From Dyella humicola (GTDB lineage: Bacteria > Pseudomonadota > Gammaproteobacteria > Xanthomonadales > Rhodanobacteraceae): a stretch of 64,000 bases of DNA. Positions 44,663 through 53,723 of the stretch are shown here, in pieces. The notes beneath the pieces are model-generated. The model worked only from the letters and a program-made list of their open reading frames with translations. It had not been told where the DNA came from and ran no database searches. The stretch's first letter is position 1, and the number at the start of each line of letters is the position of its first letter. The stretch lies in the NCBI RefSeq assembly GCF_026283945.1, contig NZ_JAPDPC010000001.1, positions 2,418,001 through 2,482,000 of the forward strand, written 5' to 3'. The position numbers and the translations under genes were made by a program.

Positions 44663-44740
44663 CGGACCCAAGATTGTCATCCGAAATCGGATGTTACATA
44701 CAGACAGAAAGTCCTTTTCGAGACAGAGGCGGCCATTCCC

Positions 44741-45064
44741 TCATACGCAATATGTCCCAACGCCCCTTCTGATAAGGAAGAAGGCCCAGGCGACGGGCAA
44801 TAGGGAGGCTGCGAAAAATGCCGACTCGGTGAGGCTCGAGTGTCCCAATCCGAAATGACCGCAGATATTTACTATGACTAGAACGCCGGCGCCAAGCCGC
44901 GCGAGTGACCGCCACCTCTGGACCGCGGAATCTTTGGCTCTGACCTGGTTGAGCACCTTATAGAGAGGGACGCCAAATCCAATAAAAGGCGGAATTGCGA
45001 ATCCGAATCCGAACCACGCTCCCCACTGCATGACTCCCCCGCCAAAGACCTGAGGTTCGGGCAT
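44741..45064 (-). CDS. small integral membrane protein
   Basis: 107 aa with three hydrophobic segments (about 13-34, 55-72, 78-97). No family recognised. The first ATG is 45064; an internal ATG at 45031 preceded by GGGGGAG is a credible alternative (96 aa). Palindrome copy 7 is 18 bp upstream. Confidence 0.6.
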   Translation of the reverse strand: MPEPQVFGGGVMQWGAWFGFGFAIPPFIGFGVPLYKVLNQVRAKDSAVQRWRSLARLGAGVLVIVNICGHFGLGHSSLTESAFFAASLLPVAWAFFLIRRGVGTYCV

Positions 45065-45082
45065 CCTACTGGAAAGGCTGAT

Positions 45083-45106
45083 GTCCGCTCAGGGTCGGAA
45101 GCAGAC
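45083..45106 (+). repeat. island palindrome copy 7
   Basis: GTCCGCTCAGGGTCG then GAAGCAGAC; in the gap upstream of the small membrane protein gene. Confidence 0.8.
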
Positions 45107-45148
45107 CTTTGCGGCCTAATATTCTCAGCGTGTTCGGAAACCCGGACT

Positions 45149-45658
45149 TCAACTCGAGGTGCTGCCCTTCTGGGATCGTCGGCTATGCTCGCTCGCCCAA
45201 ACCACGATGGTAAAAGAGATCAGATATATCGATAGAGCGACGATCGACAGGCGTCTATCGAAGTTCAGTGCACCCGCCATATAGAGCACTAAAAATGACA
45301 CCGCGGATATTGCGTAGTCTTTCGGGCCACCAGGGGCCCCGACTCTAGCGATGCACCTTTTCTTAACCCCCATAGCCCAGACTAGCGGCACCGGAAAGAA
45401 GGTGATCAGAAGGGCCAACCCGCCGGCCCGCGGCCTCAATCCCGGGTTCGCGACGAGTTCGTCAACCCACGGCCGATAGAGCTCTGCTAGGTCGTAATCG
45501 AAGACCCAAAATGCCACTACGTTGCACAGAGTGAAGGCAGTTACAGAGACCCAAAGCGCCAACAGCACCGCTGCAAATGTCGCGCGTGAGCTTGCGTCGC
45601 CATTCCTCCCTATGCGAGCCATTCTCAAATATAGGTAGTCGATCGCTTCGGAGATCAA
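45149..45658 (-). CDS. integral membrane protein of unknown function
   Basis: 169 aa with four hydrophobic helices (roughly 28-48, 75-95, 107-127, 133-152) and a Ser/Arg-rich tail. Start is a TTG at 45658, chosen for the strong GGGAGGAAG just upstream; the first ATG (45622) has no ribosome site. No family recognised. Confidence 0.65.
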   Translation of the reverse strand: MISEAIDYLYLRMARIGRNGDASSRATFAAVLLALWVSVTAFTLCNVVAFWVFDYDLAELYRPWVDELVANPGLRPRAGGLALLITFFPVPLVWAMGVKKRCIARVGAPGGPKDYAISAVSFLVLYMAGALNFDRRLSIVALSIYLISFTIVVWASEHSRRSQKGSTSS

Positions 45659-45724
45659 GCACTTCCTCCCTTCGTTGATGCCCGGACCCCAACGGCCGGT
45701 GGCCTTTTGGCCGGTTTGGTGAGA

Positions 45725-45748
45725 GTCCGCTTGGGGTCGCAAGCGGAC
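45725..45748 (+). repeat. island palindrome copy 8
   Basis: GTCCGCTTGGGGTCG then CAAGCGGAC; 66 bp upstream of the membrane protein gene. Confidence 0.85.
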
Positions 45749-45783
45749 GGTTTGCGCTGAGTATCGACACGGTCAAATAAGGA

Positions 45784-46005
45784 TTATTCCGGCCACAGCT
45801 CCAGGTCATCTTCGTGGATTTCCGTGGACGATCCATCCTCAAACTCAACGCTGTAAATGACGCCCGGCGGAAACCGCTCAAAGTAGCTGCCTGGTCTTTT
45901 TTCCCCTTCAAATACGCCAACTATCCAGGCTTGCTTGGGCGAACGAAGCTGCGTCCGGGAGTTGGCAGCGACGCAAACGATATCGTCCCAGGTGAACTTT
46001 GGCAT
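45784..46005 (-). CDS. small acidic protein of unknown function
   Basis: 73 aa, cytosolic, with no signal or helix. VGVFEGEKRPGSYFERFPPG and YSVEFEDGSSTEIHEDDLELWPE suggest a small SH3-like beta barrel. Possibly an immunity- or regulator-type protein; function unknown. Flanked closely by copies 8 and 9. Confidence 0.65.
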   Translation of the reverse strand: MPKFTWDDIVCVAANSRTQLRSPKQAWIVGVFEGEKRPGSYFERFPPGVIYSVEFEDGSSTEIHEDDLELWPE

Positions 46006-46051
46006 TCCACTGTCCCGAAGGGGGCGACTGCAATTTACTTTTTGGCACTAG

Positions 46052-46075
46052 GTCCGCTCCGGGTCGGGAGTAGAC
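46052..46075 (+). repeat. island palindrome copy 9
   Basis: GTCCGCTCCGGGTCG then GGAGTAGAC; three bases past the stop of one gene and 46 bp before the start of the next. Confidence 0.8.
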
Positions 46076-46078
46076 ATC

Positions 46079-46555
46079 TCACCCATAGACACCCCAAAGG
46101 GGTTCGAACCGAAGCTCGACCGTCTTCGGCGACCGATCAATGATCGCCTGATAGGTAGCGTCATGCTCCAGAACCTCTCGTAGCCGGCCAAGGTCGGGCA
46201 GCTCCCAAGCGTAATGGTTGGACTGCGGAAGGCCTGAATCAGGACGACCAAGCCAACGAACCACATCGAGCCAATTGAAGCATAGAGACAGCCTCAGTCG
46301 CGACGGCTCGAAAGAGCCATTCGCTGATTTGAACAGTCGGAAGAATGCGAGTTCGAAGCGGGTCCCTCGTTCTCTAAAGGGCATCGAGCAGCTATAGGCG
46401 AAGCCATCGCCGTCGTGCGAAGCGTCGTCGACCCGGAACGATCTATAGAACTCTAAGGCGGCTTCAAGGCCGTCTGGAACACTGAGTGACTTCAGTGTTT
46501 GGCCACGTCCTTTCAAGAACCGCCGAAATTCCGTGTACGACTCATCGGGCCTCAT
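46079..46555 (-). CDS. cytosolic protein of unknown function
   Basis: 158 aa, no signal peptide. Rich in Phe/Arg/Leu with FELAFFRLFKSANG and LSLCFNWLDVVRWLG. No family recognised; size and composition recall polymorphic-toxin immunity proteins, a weak guess. ATG 46555 (MRPDESYTEF) has AAAGGA six bases upstream, better than the ATG two codons earlier. Palindrome copy 10 is 26 bp upstream. Confidence 0.62.
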   Translation of the reverse strand: MRPDESYTEFRRFLKGRGQTLKSLSVPDGLEAALEFYRSFRVDDASHDGDGFAYSCSMPFRERGTRFELAFFRLFKSANGSFEPSRLRLSLCFNWLDVVRWLGRPDSGLPQSNHYAWELPDLGRLREVLEHDATYQAIIDRSPKTVELRFEPLWGVYG

Positions 46556-46581
46556 GGGCATCCTTTGCGGTATTTTGGAAG

Positions 46582-46605
46582 GTCCGTTCCGGGTCGGAAG
46601 CGGAC
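46582..46605 (+). repeat. island palindrome copy 10
   Basis: GTCCGTTCCGGGTCG then GAAGCGGAC; 26 bp upstream of the neighbouring leftward gene. Confidence 0.85.
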
Positions 46606-46782
46606 GTTCCTTTTCAACATGGTTCGGTAACGCCAGTCTTAGTGACCCGGAGGTCCTGCGCGGGGTCCTCGTCATAATCGCTTTGATGTGGTGTCCACCG
46701 CGCGCACATCTGAGTGCGCACATTTCGCGCATCGCAACCTGAGCCCGTTCTGGCTATAAGCGTTGATCGGGCTTCTTAAACC

Positions 46783-47412
46783 TCAGTCAGGAAGACTGTC
46801 TCCGAATAGGTAGACACGAAAGTTCACCAAGGAGAGAACGAACATCCAGGCAACAGTGCACTCACAAAAAACCGCCAAAGCACCATAAATAGCCAATGCC
46901 AGCCAGTGATCATGGATACTCGCAAGGATTGCCGGAGACCTCTCGCCGGCGCATGCAAAGTGTCCATTGAAGAACGTTGGAAACCCTATCAATCCAAGAT
47001 TGCCCAACATATAGAGAGCAAGCAATACGACGCCAAGGAGAAAAGTCATCCTCTGCTTTGTGCTCAAACTCGCAGCCTTTGCTCGTGAGGCGTCTCGAAC
47101 GCCTTTGGCCCATGGTGGAACCACGATAAACCAGTAGTACAAATACGGAATAACAGCTAACCACTGCACCCCATATACAAAGGCAAACCGTGCAGGCGAA
47201 GGAGACGACGCTGCTATGCAGGCAGCCGAGGGAATGTAGGCCATCGCCCGATGTGCCAACCAAAGCTGCACGTCACTCTCCGACCAGAAAATCCCTCCCC
47301 CGAGCACGGCAAAAAAGAGGGAAATGCATAAAATGACAGGCAGCGGCCACAGCACTCGTCTATCGCCACTTGCCACTGACTCGTTTCTGGAGGCGTTGGT
47401 GTTAGTAGTCAC
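46783..47412 (-). CDS. integral membrane protein of unknown function
   Basis: 209 aa with four hydrophobic segments (about 24-42, 77-95, 122-142, 170-192). Cys in the loops (SAACIAASS, HFACAGE). No family recognised. Start taken as GTG 47412 with AAGG eight bases upstream; ATG 47439 is an alternative. Confidence 0.6.
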   Translation of the reverse strand: MTTNTNASRNESVASGDRRVLWPLPVILCISLFFAVLGGGIFWSESDVQLWLAHRAMAYIPSAACIAASSPSPARFAFVYGVQWLAVIPYLYYWFIVVPPWAKGVRDASRAKAASLSTKQRMTFLLGVVLLALYMLGNLGLIGFPTFFNGHFACAGERSPAILASIHDHWLALAIYGALAVFCECTVAWMFVLSLVNFRVYLFGDSLPD

Positions 47413-47605
47413 GATTTTGCCTTGTGCTCGATGGGCCATCCACGCCAATCTTCGTAAGGACCAGGACAGTGCCTTCATGATGGGCACGTACAGCCTGCGC
47501 TCCCTCTCTGTGAACTGTGCGCACCCACAACGAGATGTCCTCGCGTATCTCCGATTCCGTAGCCATAAGCCCCCCTGCCTGGCCCATCAGCGCATCCTAG
47601 CTAAT

Positions 47606-47629
47606 GTCTGCTCCGGGTCGGAAGCGGAC
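47606..47629 (+). repeat. island palindrome copy 11
   Basis: GTCTGCTCCGGGTCG then GAAGCGGAC; between the membrane protein and the lipoprotein pair. Confidence 0.85.
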
Positions 47630-47707
47630 GTCGCCCTCATGTCGACACGGTGGTGGTGCGCTCAACAAAGACGCGCTCTCATTGAAACAGGATTTCTCCA
47701 AGAAGCA

Positions 47708-48127
47708 TCAGTCCGCGATTCCGCCCACAACCGGACCCGACCAGCCATCGGTAATCCAGAATCGCATACGGCCGTTATCCTGTTGCCGGTGAATCACGTA
47801 ATCGTGGCCGCGCTGAGCAACTAGCGTCAACCGGCCCTTCGCACTTGCACCCATGAACATGTAGATAATTTCGAGCTTATGTGGGCCTTCGCTGAGGTAG
47901 GCCTCTTCGGGCCTGAGTCCAACGCCTGCATGTGTGTCTTTACCATCGATCGCCCAGATGTAGATGCGCTGGTCCCATCCCGCAACTTGGCTTGAATGGT
48001 CTGAATCTGTCACAACATGTGCGGAATCATTGGTATTAATACCCGGCTGGACAAACGGCTTTCCCACGCCGCAACCTGCGAGCAGAAAAACGGATGTGAT
48101 AACAGACGCGATTGCATAGCTCTTCAT
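47708..48127 (-). CDS. lipoprotein, tandem paralogue B
   Basis: 139 aa. Lipobox LLAGC, Cys near residue 19. The mature part shares an order of motifs with the adjacent upstream lipoprotein: FVQPGINTNDSAHVV, IYIWAIDGKDTHAG, GPHKLEIIY and FWITDGWSGPVV. ATG 48127 with GGAG upstream. Tandem duplication and divergence; function unknown. Confidence 0.75.
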   Translation of the reverse strand: MKSYAIASVITSVFLLAGCGVGKPFVQPGINTNDSAHVVTDSDHSSQVAGWDQRIYIWAIDGKDTHAGVGLRPEEAYLSEGPHKLEIIYMFMGASAKGRLTLVAQRGHDYVIHRQQDNGRMRFWITDGWSGPVVGGIAD

Positions 48128-48182
48128 AGAGTCTCCATATAAATTTCGCGCGAGGCCGCAGAGCGCGCGCCAGTTGGATGAA

Positions 48183-48596
48183 TTAAGAGCGTTTCTCGCT
48201 GACAGTTGGCCCCGCCTCACCTTCAGTAATCCAGACCTTGACGCTATAGCCCAGCACCTCGTGATGCACCACGTACTCCGCACCAGCTTTGACGGTTACG
48301 AATAGGTGCGACTCAGCAGACATGCCAGCGTGTTGGTATTCAAGGTCGATCGCGTGTTTGCCGGGCAATAGATAGACGTCAGTCGGCGCCTGCACAACGC
48401 GGTCCGTCGTGTGCTTGCCGTCGACGCCTCTCACATAGAATCGTCTTCCGTCACTACTTGCCGACTGAAGGTCAAACTCAGATACCACGTGTGCGGTGGT
48501 GGACAAATTAACCCCATAGGGCACGAAAGATCGACTGGTGGAGCAACCAGCAAGCGCAAAGACGCCTAGCGCGAGGCTAATGCCGGTGAACTTCAT
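48183..48596 (-). CDS. lipoprotein, tandem paralogue A
   Basis: 137 aa. Lipobox ALAGC, Cys near residue 18. Motifs FVPYGVNLSTTAHVV, FYVRGVDGKHTTDR, GKHAIDLEYQHAG and VWITEGEAGPTV parallel the next gene. ATG 48596 with AGGGGA upstream. The two genes are 55 bp apart with no palindrome between them, unlike other neighbours, which supports duplication of the gene alone. Confidence 0.75.
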   Translation of the reverse strand: MKFTGISLALGVFALAGCSTSRSFVPYGVNLSTTAHVVSEFDLQSASSDGRRFYVRGVDGKHTTDRVVQAPTDVYLLPGKHAIDLEYQHAGMSAESHLFVTVKAGAEYVVHHEVLGYSVKVWITEGEAGPTVSEKRS

Positions 48597-48935
48597 GAAT
48601 TTCCCCTGATTCTTTGACGGATGACTCCGCGTGAGGCGGAGCAACCATTGGCAATCAACTTGACGCCGTGGTGCTTGCGCAAGTGATGTACATCCTTTCT
48701 CAGACGCCAGCCCTTTGCAACTTGAAGAGCCAATAGCGCGCGTAGAGGCACTCGCACGCGGCTGTCTGCCGGGCCATGCCATAGCGCATCATCCTCCAAC
48801 GGACCAGCCGACGGACACCATTTCCCTGGATGCGCGATAGATGGCCGACGATAACCGCATAAGAATGGGCGGCTTTTTTTTTGCAGCAAGGGAAAGTGTC
48901 CGCTCCGGGTCGGGAGCGGACCTCGTGTTGACACG
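48597..48935. other. gap between lipoprotein pair and DUF4279 gene
   Basis: About 340 bp without a supported gene. Contains a nine-base T run near 48874-48882 and palindrome copy 12. Confidence 0.5.
48898..48921 (+). repeat. island palindrome copy 12
   Basis: GTCCGCTCCGGGTCG then GGAGCGGAC; 14 bp beyond the DUF4279 gene stop. Confidence 0.85.
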
Positions 48936-49364
48936 CTATTCGGTTTCGTCCGCATCCGAAAAATAGTTGTCGAGATATAGAGGAACGCCAAATTCACCCA
49001 GCCTCTCTAGTAGCGCAACAGATAAGGTCGGGCCGCCGTCAAAACTGGACTGGAAGTGGCCACACCACCAAATAACATGGAAGTGGCGTGAATATGCTCC
49101 GATTGACGCGCGTTTGGGCCAAAGGGCATCCATGACCGATGACAGTCCTTCCTCTAGGTTGCTCCACTCCCTTACCTGGCCGTCAGAAGAGCCATCGTAG
49201 GACCACATCGATTCGGGCCATAACTCTTTTGTGCTTCTCGGCTGCCCCTTTCGTCTCACCTGGTTAGGCTCAAGACCGATCTGATCGGTGATTTCATCGG
49301 GACAGAGTTCCGCCCCGCTAATCCTGAGTTGTACAGAGTATGTGTGCATGGCCCTTTGAACCAT
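48936..49364 (-). CDS. DUF4279-domain protein
   Basis: 142 aa, cytosolic. YSVQLRISGAELCPDEITDQIGLEP and RRKGQPR...SMWSYD match the DUF4279 pattern; this family often accompanies toxin-immunity or mobile loci. Function unknown. Start ambiguous: ATG 49364 (GAGGGG upstream) or ATG 49349 (AAGGG very close). Confidence 0.72.
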   Translation of the reverse strand: MVQRAMHTYSVQLRISGAELCPDEITDQIGLEPNQVRRKGQPRSTKELWPESMWSYDGSSDGQVREWSNLEEGLSSVMDALWPKRASIGAYSRHFHVIWWCGHFQSSFDGGPTLSVALLERLGEFGVPLYLDNYFSDADETE

Positions 49365-49399
49365 GTGCAAAGTACCCCTCGCAGTGAGATCCCGATTAG

Positions 49400-49423
49400 G
49401 TCTGCTTCGGGTCGGAAGCGGAC
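49400..49423 (+). repeat. island palindrome copy 13
   Basis: GTCTGCTTCGGGTCG then GAAGCGGAC; six bases past one stop and 35 bp before the next start. Confidence 0.85.
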
Positions 49424-49429
49424 CTTACC

Positions 49430-49705
49430 CTACTCACTGATCGGGAAGAAGATCAGGGAGGAGCTCCAAACGGCGTAGAAAACGATGAATAGGAAGCTGG
49501 GGTAGAACATCCAGCGTCCAGATTTTTCTAGGGCGGCGCGGCGTATTCGCGGAGAAACGAGCGCCAATATCGCGACACTCGATAGAAAGAGCAGGCCCAA
49601 GCCTATGCCGTCTCTCCATCGGTCAAACCACCCCGGTAAACGTAAGGACTGGAAAAAGGCGAGGATGGTCAACGCCAAGGCCAAGTAATTAGCTGGGATC
49701 AACAT
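49430..49705 (-). CDS. small integral membrane protein
   Basis: 91 aa with three hydrophobic segments (5-20, 32-50, 68-88) and a basic loop (RIRRAALEKSGR). No family recognised. ATG 49705 with AAGGAG nine bases upstream. Confidence 0.65.
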   Translation of the reverse strand: MLIPANYLALALTILAFFQSLRLPGWFDRWRDGIGLGLLFLSSVAILALVSPRIRRAALEKSGRWMFYPSFLFIVFYAVWSSSLIFFPISE

Positions 49706-49766
49706 GACTCACCACTCCTTTTCCGCCTCATCTTCTAATTAGGTCGCGAGAAGCTGCTTTTCAGGT

Positions 49767-49790
49767 GTCGGCCTAGGGTCGGGAGCAGAC
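49767..49790 (+). repeat. island palindrome copy 14 (diverged)
   Basis: GTCGGCCTAGGGTCG then GGAGCAGAC; 61 bp upstream of the small membrane protein gene. Confidence 0.7.
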
Positions 49791-49859
49791 CATTCGCTCT
49801 TCAGAAAGCCATCCAACGCGAAAGACGGCTCGATTGGATGGCTTCCGGTCTCCTGCTTA

Positions 49860-51092
49860 TTACGGCTGCGAGCAAGATAGGCAAAACCACCCGGGAGTAC
49901 CCACGATGGTCCAGCCAGTGGGGTAGCTCCATGCATCGCCGGAACCTGCTGCAACCACCGGATCTGGAGCGTCGCCAGACGATGTAGCGTTGGACGCGGG
50001 AAGACCGTAGGTACTTATCGTATAGGTACTTGCCGTCGTTGGATTCCAGAGATAGAGGCCGGTGGCATTGATGCCGTTGCCTTCGATGATGTAGCCACCG
50101 GAACCGACGCCGCCCCCCGTATTGCCACTCCAACTCTGGACCTTCGTCATTGCAGTCTGGTTGCCCTGCGCGTCGAACGATCGCGAAAATAGGTAGCCTT
50201 GGCCCACGGGATTCGGCGAGCCGACCGCATTTTGCTGATAGGTTTCAATGCCGATGCCGTTTCCCATGTAGCCGCCGCCAAAAGCCCAACTAACGGCGAA
50301 GTTGGACAAGGGACCATTGATATAGCCGGTTAGGTCGTAGGCGTTGAAACCCGTAGGCGTACTGTCCCAGATGTAAAGGTCATTTTGGAGGCTCGTCCAG
50401 ACAATGCTGAGCCTGTTCGTCGGCGTGAAGTAACCGATGGCAATGGGGATGTAGCCGCAGGCGATGTTGATGATCTTGTAGCCCGTGCGAACCGCACCGC
50501 GCATGGTCCAATAGGCAAATTGGCACGTGCCCTGATTGATCCACAACAGATCGTCATAACCATCGCCGTCGATGTCCCCCGCACCCACAAGCGCCCACCC
50601 CGCCGGATACGTCCCGATCTTGGTCGAGGTAAAGCCAGCATGCTGGTCATTCGTCCACAACCAGACGTCGTTATTGGCGCTGGTGAAGACCAGGTCGGCA
50701 TAGCCATCGTCATTGAAATCTCCAACGGCGCTGACCTGATAGCCCGGCGTCACGTTGTACGAGTGCAAACCGGTGCGCGTAACGCCCCCGCCCGTAGTCG
50801 GAACGCCGACTGTTGTCGCAGTCATCGTCCAATAGCCAATCTGGCTCAGTGATGCGTTGTACCAGAGGATGTCCGAGGTTCCGTCGCCATTGAAATCACC
50901 CGGCACGTGAGTACTGCCTGGAATAGGCGTGCTGACCTGAAGCCCTACCTGAATTATCGGGTTAGACCCGGGACTAGGAATAAATGACGCTTTCGGTGGC
51001 GTTGCGCCGCTGGCATGCACGATAGTGCTCAGTGTTACGCAGAGTAGACAAATCAACAGGTGTCCGCCGAACCGACCCGATACGTCAGTCAT
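49860..51092 (-). CDS. secreted FG-GAP/VCBS-repeat protein (short paralogue)
   Basis: 410 aa. Signal peptide ends TIVHA. FG-GAP units carry Ca2+-loop motifs (GDFNGDGTSDILWYN, GDFNDDGYADLVFT, GDIDGDGYDDLLWIN), each followed by a WLWTN/YWTM strand. The C-terminal third is divergent and ends with two Cys (WFCLSC). Likely an extracellular beta-propeller. It lacks the N-terminal GloVer repeats of its three larger paralogues in this window. ATG 51092 has a long G run upstream; a longer frame to 51347 starts inside a palindromic element and is rejected. Confidence 0.8.
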   Translation of the reverse strand: MTDVSGRFGGHLLICLLCVTLSTIVHASGATPPKASFIPSPGSNPIIQVGLQVSTPIPGSTHVPGDFNGDGTSDILWYNASLSQIGYWTMTATTVGVPTTGGGVTRTGLHSYNVTPGYQVSAVGDFNDDGYADLVFTSANNDVWLWTNDQHAGFTSTKIGTYPAGWALVGAGDIDGDGYDDLLWINQGTCQFAYWTMRGAVRTGYKIINIACGYIPIAIGYFTPTNRLSIVWTSLQNDLYIWDSTPTGFNAYDLTGYINGPLSNFAVSWAFGGGYMGNGIGIETYQQNAVGSPNPVGQGYLFSRSFDAQGNQTAMTKVQSWSGNTGGGVGSGGYIIEGNGINATGLYLWNPTTASTYTISTYGLPASNATSSGDAPDPVVAAGSGDAWSYPTGWTIVGTPGWFCLSCSQP

Positions 51093-51542
51093 AAGCCCCC
51101 CCCTTTTAGGCCGCCGGAACGCGCGCTCCGACAAAATGGCCGTCCGTAGTCTACAGGCAAATAGACGTCCAACCCCCGAAAATGACCGCAAGATATTTCG
51201 CCTCAAGGAGGTGACAACAGCCGCTGCGGCTCTACACGGTGGATTGACCTCCTCTGCCAAGCTCCGGTCACGCCTTGGCTGCCGCCAGGATTTCGCGCTC
51301 GCCTTGCCCGCTACGGGTTGGGGATTCAGCCGGTCGATGCAACACACTGAAGACTGCGCAAGCGTACCTTTGCGGATTACCTGGTCTCATCTTGACCACA
51401 GCCCTGTTCCAGCGATAAGGACTGGAAGGCTTCGGGCACGACTGGCAGAACTGAGAGCCGCCAGTCGCTGTTGATGTCCTCGATGGAGGGGAGCGTCTCA
51501 ATGCTCAGACAAGTATCGATCGTGGTGTCTGCGTTAGAGGCG
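51093..51542. other. gap holding a half palindrome and insertion-like fragment
   Basis: 450 bp without a supported gene. Carries the left half of an island palindrome (51306-51318) followed directly by 46 bp nearly identical to 55029-55074. Confidence 0.6.
51306..51364 (+). repeat. palindrome left half joined to fragment of second element
   Basis: GCCCGCTACGGGT matches the left 13 bases of the island palindrome at 12 positions. It is followed at once by TGGGGATTCAGCC... through GACTGCGC, differing at 2 of 46 bases from the element at 55029. The right end is missing. Confidence 0.65.
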
Positions 51543-53723
51543 TTACTGGCTCGGAATGCCCGTGTTGAGAAGCGTCGATCCGGCCGGCAGCGTCAATTGC
51601 ATGGTCGTGGTCTGCGACGGGCACGCGCCGTTATTGGCGCAGTTGCCCAGGTTGTTCCACTCGACGAACTGCGAGCCTTTCCGCCAGATCACGTCTGCTA
51701 CGCCGGTCCCGTTGTAGTCGCCCGCCGCGACCACGGTGTATCCAGCAAGCGAACCAGGTACCTGCAGCGACACCACGCCGGGACTTGCATTGGGATGCAT
51801 GAGCCAATAGCCCCATTGCGTTCCGTTGGTATTGGTCCAGACGAGGTCGTCCACGCCATCGCCATTGAGATCAGCCACCGCCGAAATGGTCCAGTTTGCC
51901 GGATAGGTCGTGATGTATCGCGAAGCAAACCCACTGCCCGTGCTCGACCATAACCAAAGGTCACGATTGGCACTCGACCACAACACGTCGACTTTGCCAT
52001 CACCGTCGAAATCACCGAACGCCACCGGGTAATAGCCCGCCGCGTAGGACGTCGTGTGCGAGCCCACACGCGTGGCGCCCTTCATCAGCCAGTAGGCGAA
52101 CTGATGCGTGGAAGAATTGATCCAGAGGATGTCGTCCTGGCCGTCACCGTCAATGTCACCGGCACCCACCACGCGCCATCCGGCCGGATAGGTGCCGACA
52201 TAGGCCGAGGTAAACGTGCCGTCGGCGTGCGCATACCAGATATAGAGATCGTTGTTGGCACTGGTCCACAGCACGTCCTGCGAGCCGTCACCGTCGAAGT
52301 CGCCCGTGGCCACCGGGTAATAACCCGCCGCGACAGATTTGTTCGTCGTCTGCACGAGACCCGTGGCAGTCAACCCACCGACGGCCAATGACCCCGGTGC
52401 AGAGGCAATGATCTTCGAATAACCCGTGCCTCCCAGGTCGTTCTTCGTCGACAGCGCCATCTGGAAGACCGTGCCGCCATCTTGTGGACCACCAATGTCC
52501 GTCGTGCCGTAGAACGTGCGCGGAAACGGTCCCGGCACCAGGCTGGTGGGTTTGGCGGCGGTACTGCGGTCGAAGCTGTGCACGGTGGAGTAGATGCCAG
52601 ATGTCGTCAACCGAAACGCCGAACCCCAGCCGTTCGCACCGCCCCAATAGGTGACGCCGTAGAGGTTGCCGTCGAGGCCCATCTGCAGCGAGCGCGTCTG
52701 GTAGCCACCATTTGAGGCGTCGCTGTAGCCAGGCAGGAAGTCAAATGTGTGCAGCACGGTGAACTGGCCGCCCTGTGTCAGACGGAAGACGACGCCACCG
52801 CCGGTGCTGCCGCCAAGGATCGTCGAACCGTAGAAATTGCCATCCGCCGCAAGGATCAGATCGTTGGGCATCACACCATCGGCGTTGTGACCATTGGCGT
52901 CCGGTGCAGCAAAAGCATGCAGCACTGAGAAAACACCGGCGGGCGTGACCTCGAAGACAACGTCGGGCAGCGACACCGTCTGCCCGCCCACGGTCTGGTT
53001 GCCGGCGGGACGGACGCCGTACAAATTGCCGTCGCCGCCCATGACCAGGCCGGTGGGCGGCGCATTGGGGAAACGGTAGAGCACGCTCTCCTGGCCGTCG
53101 GGCGTGAGCTTGAAGATAACGTTATCGTTGAAATCGACACCGGCAACGGCCAGCCCGTAAAAGGCGCCGTCCGGGCCCTGGAACACTTCCGCTGGCGTTG
53201 TGCCTGTCGCCGGCACGAAGTGGTAAAGCGTCGATACGCTGCCCGCCAGCGATACCTTGAACAGGCTTCCACCCGAGTAGTCGACACCGCCGGAGCCGTC
53301 GGCGAAGGTCCAGGCATAAATATTGGCGCTGCCATCCAGCAGCAAGGTGGGCGCTGACATGATGCTCGACGTCTGGTTGACGTCCTCGAGCGGGCCGAGG
53401 CTGCTCGGGAGCGACATCATCTCCGCATAGGTTCCATTCGCCGCCACGGTGAAGAGGCCACCATTGCCGGCAGTGCCGCCGCTGGATGCCGTACCGACCA
53501 GCAGGCCGTCCTGGCGCAAGACCAGGCCCGTGGGCTGGGCGAGCGGGCCGCTGCGCGCATACATGGCGCCCGGCAGATTGGTGAGTACGGTCACGCGTGA
53601 GGCTGCGGCCATCGCCCTCTCCGGCACGCCTGCGAGAGCCAATCCCAGCACCACGCCACCCGTGGCCAATGCGCGCGCACGACGACGACACGCCGAGCTC
53701 GGCGTCATTCCAGTTGTGCTCAT
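51543..53723 (-). CDS. secreted GloVer-repeat + FG-GAP protein, paralogue 1
   Basis: 726 aa. Signal peptide ends ERAMA. Residues about 40-450 are tandem GloVer-type repeats with GNLYGV/GNFYGST, GGxVFRLT and FSVLHAF units. Residues about 465-700 are FG-GAP repeats with Ca2+ loops (GDFDGDGSQDVLWTS, GDIDGDGQDDILWIN, GDFDGDGKVDVLWSS, ADLNGDGVDDLVWTN). A Cys pair (NCANNGACPS) precedes the end. Probably an extracellular or surface double propeller; binding target unknown. ATG 53723 with GGGG upstream. Collinear with the genes at 55694 and 58462. Confidence 0.85.
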   Translation of the reverse strand: MSTTGMTPSSACRRRARALATGGVVLGLALAGVPERAMAAASRVTVLTNLPGAMYARSGPLAQPTGLVLRQDGLLVGTASSGGTAGNGGLFTVAANGTYAEMMSLPSSLGPLEDVNQTSSIMSAPTLLLDGSANIYAWTFADGSGGVDYSGGSLFKVSLAGSVSTLYHFVPATGTTPAEVFQGPDGAFYGLAVAGVDFNDNVIFKLTPDGQESVLYRFPNAPPTGLVMGGDGNLYGVRPAGNQTVGGQTVSLPDVVFEVTPAGVFSVLHAFAAPDANGHNADGVMPNDLILAADGNFYGSTILGGSTGGGVVFRLTQGGQFTVLHTFDFLPGYSDASNGGYQTRSLQMGLDGNLYGVTYWGGANGWGSAFRLTTSGIYSTVHSFDRSTAAKPTSLVPGPFPRTFYGTTDIGGPQDGGTVFQMALSTKNDLGGTGYSKIIASAPGSLAVGGLTATGLVQTTNKSVAAGYYPVATGDFDGDGSQDVLWTSANNDLYIWYAHADGTFTSAYVGTYPAGWRVVGAGDIDGDGQDDILWINSSTHQFAYWLMKGATRVGSHTTSYAAGYYPVAFGDFDGDGKVDVLWSSANRDLWLWSSTGSGFASRYITTYPANWTISAVADLNGDGVDDLVWTNTNGTQWGYWLMHPNASPGVVSLQVPGSLAGYTVVAAGDYNGTGVADVIWRKGSQFVEWNNLGNCANNGACPSQTTTMQLTLPAGSTLLNTGIPSQ

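Noticed and set aside
51093-51347. Extension of the FG-GAP gene starting MCCIDRLNPQP
   Set aside because: The same peptide start appears before the gene at 54704-55003 because both frames enter the inserted palindromic element; it is not a shared domain.
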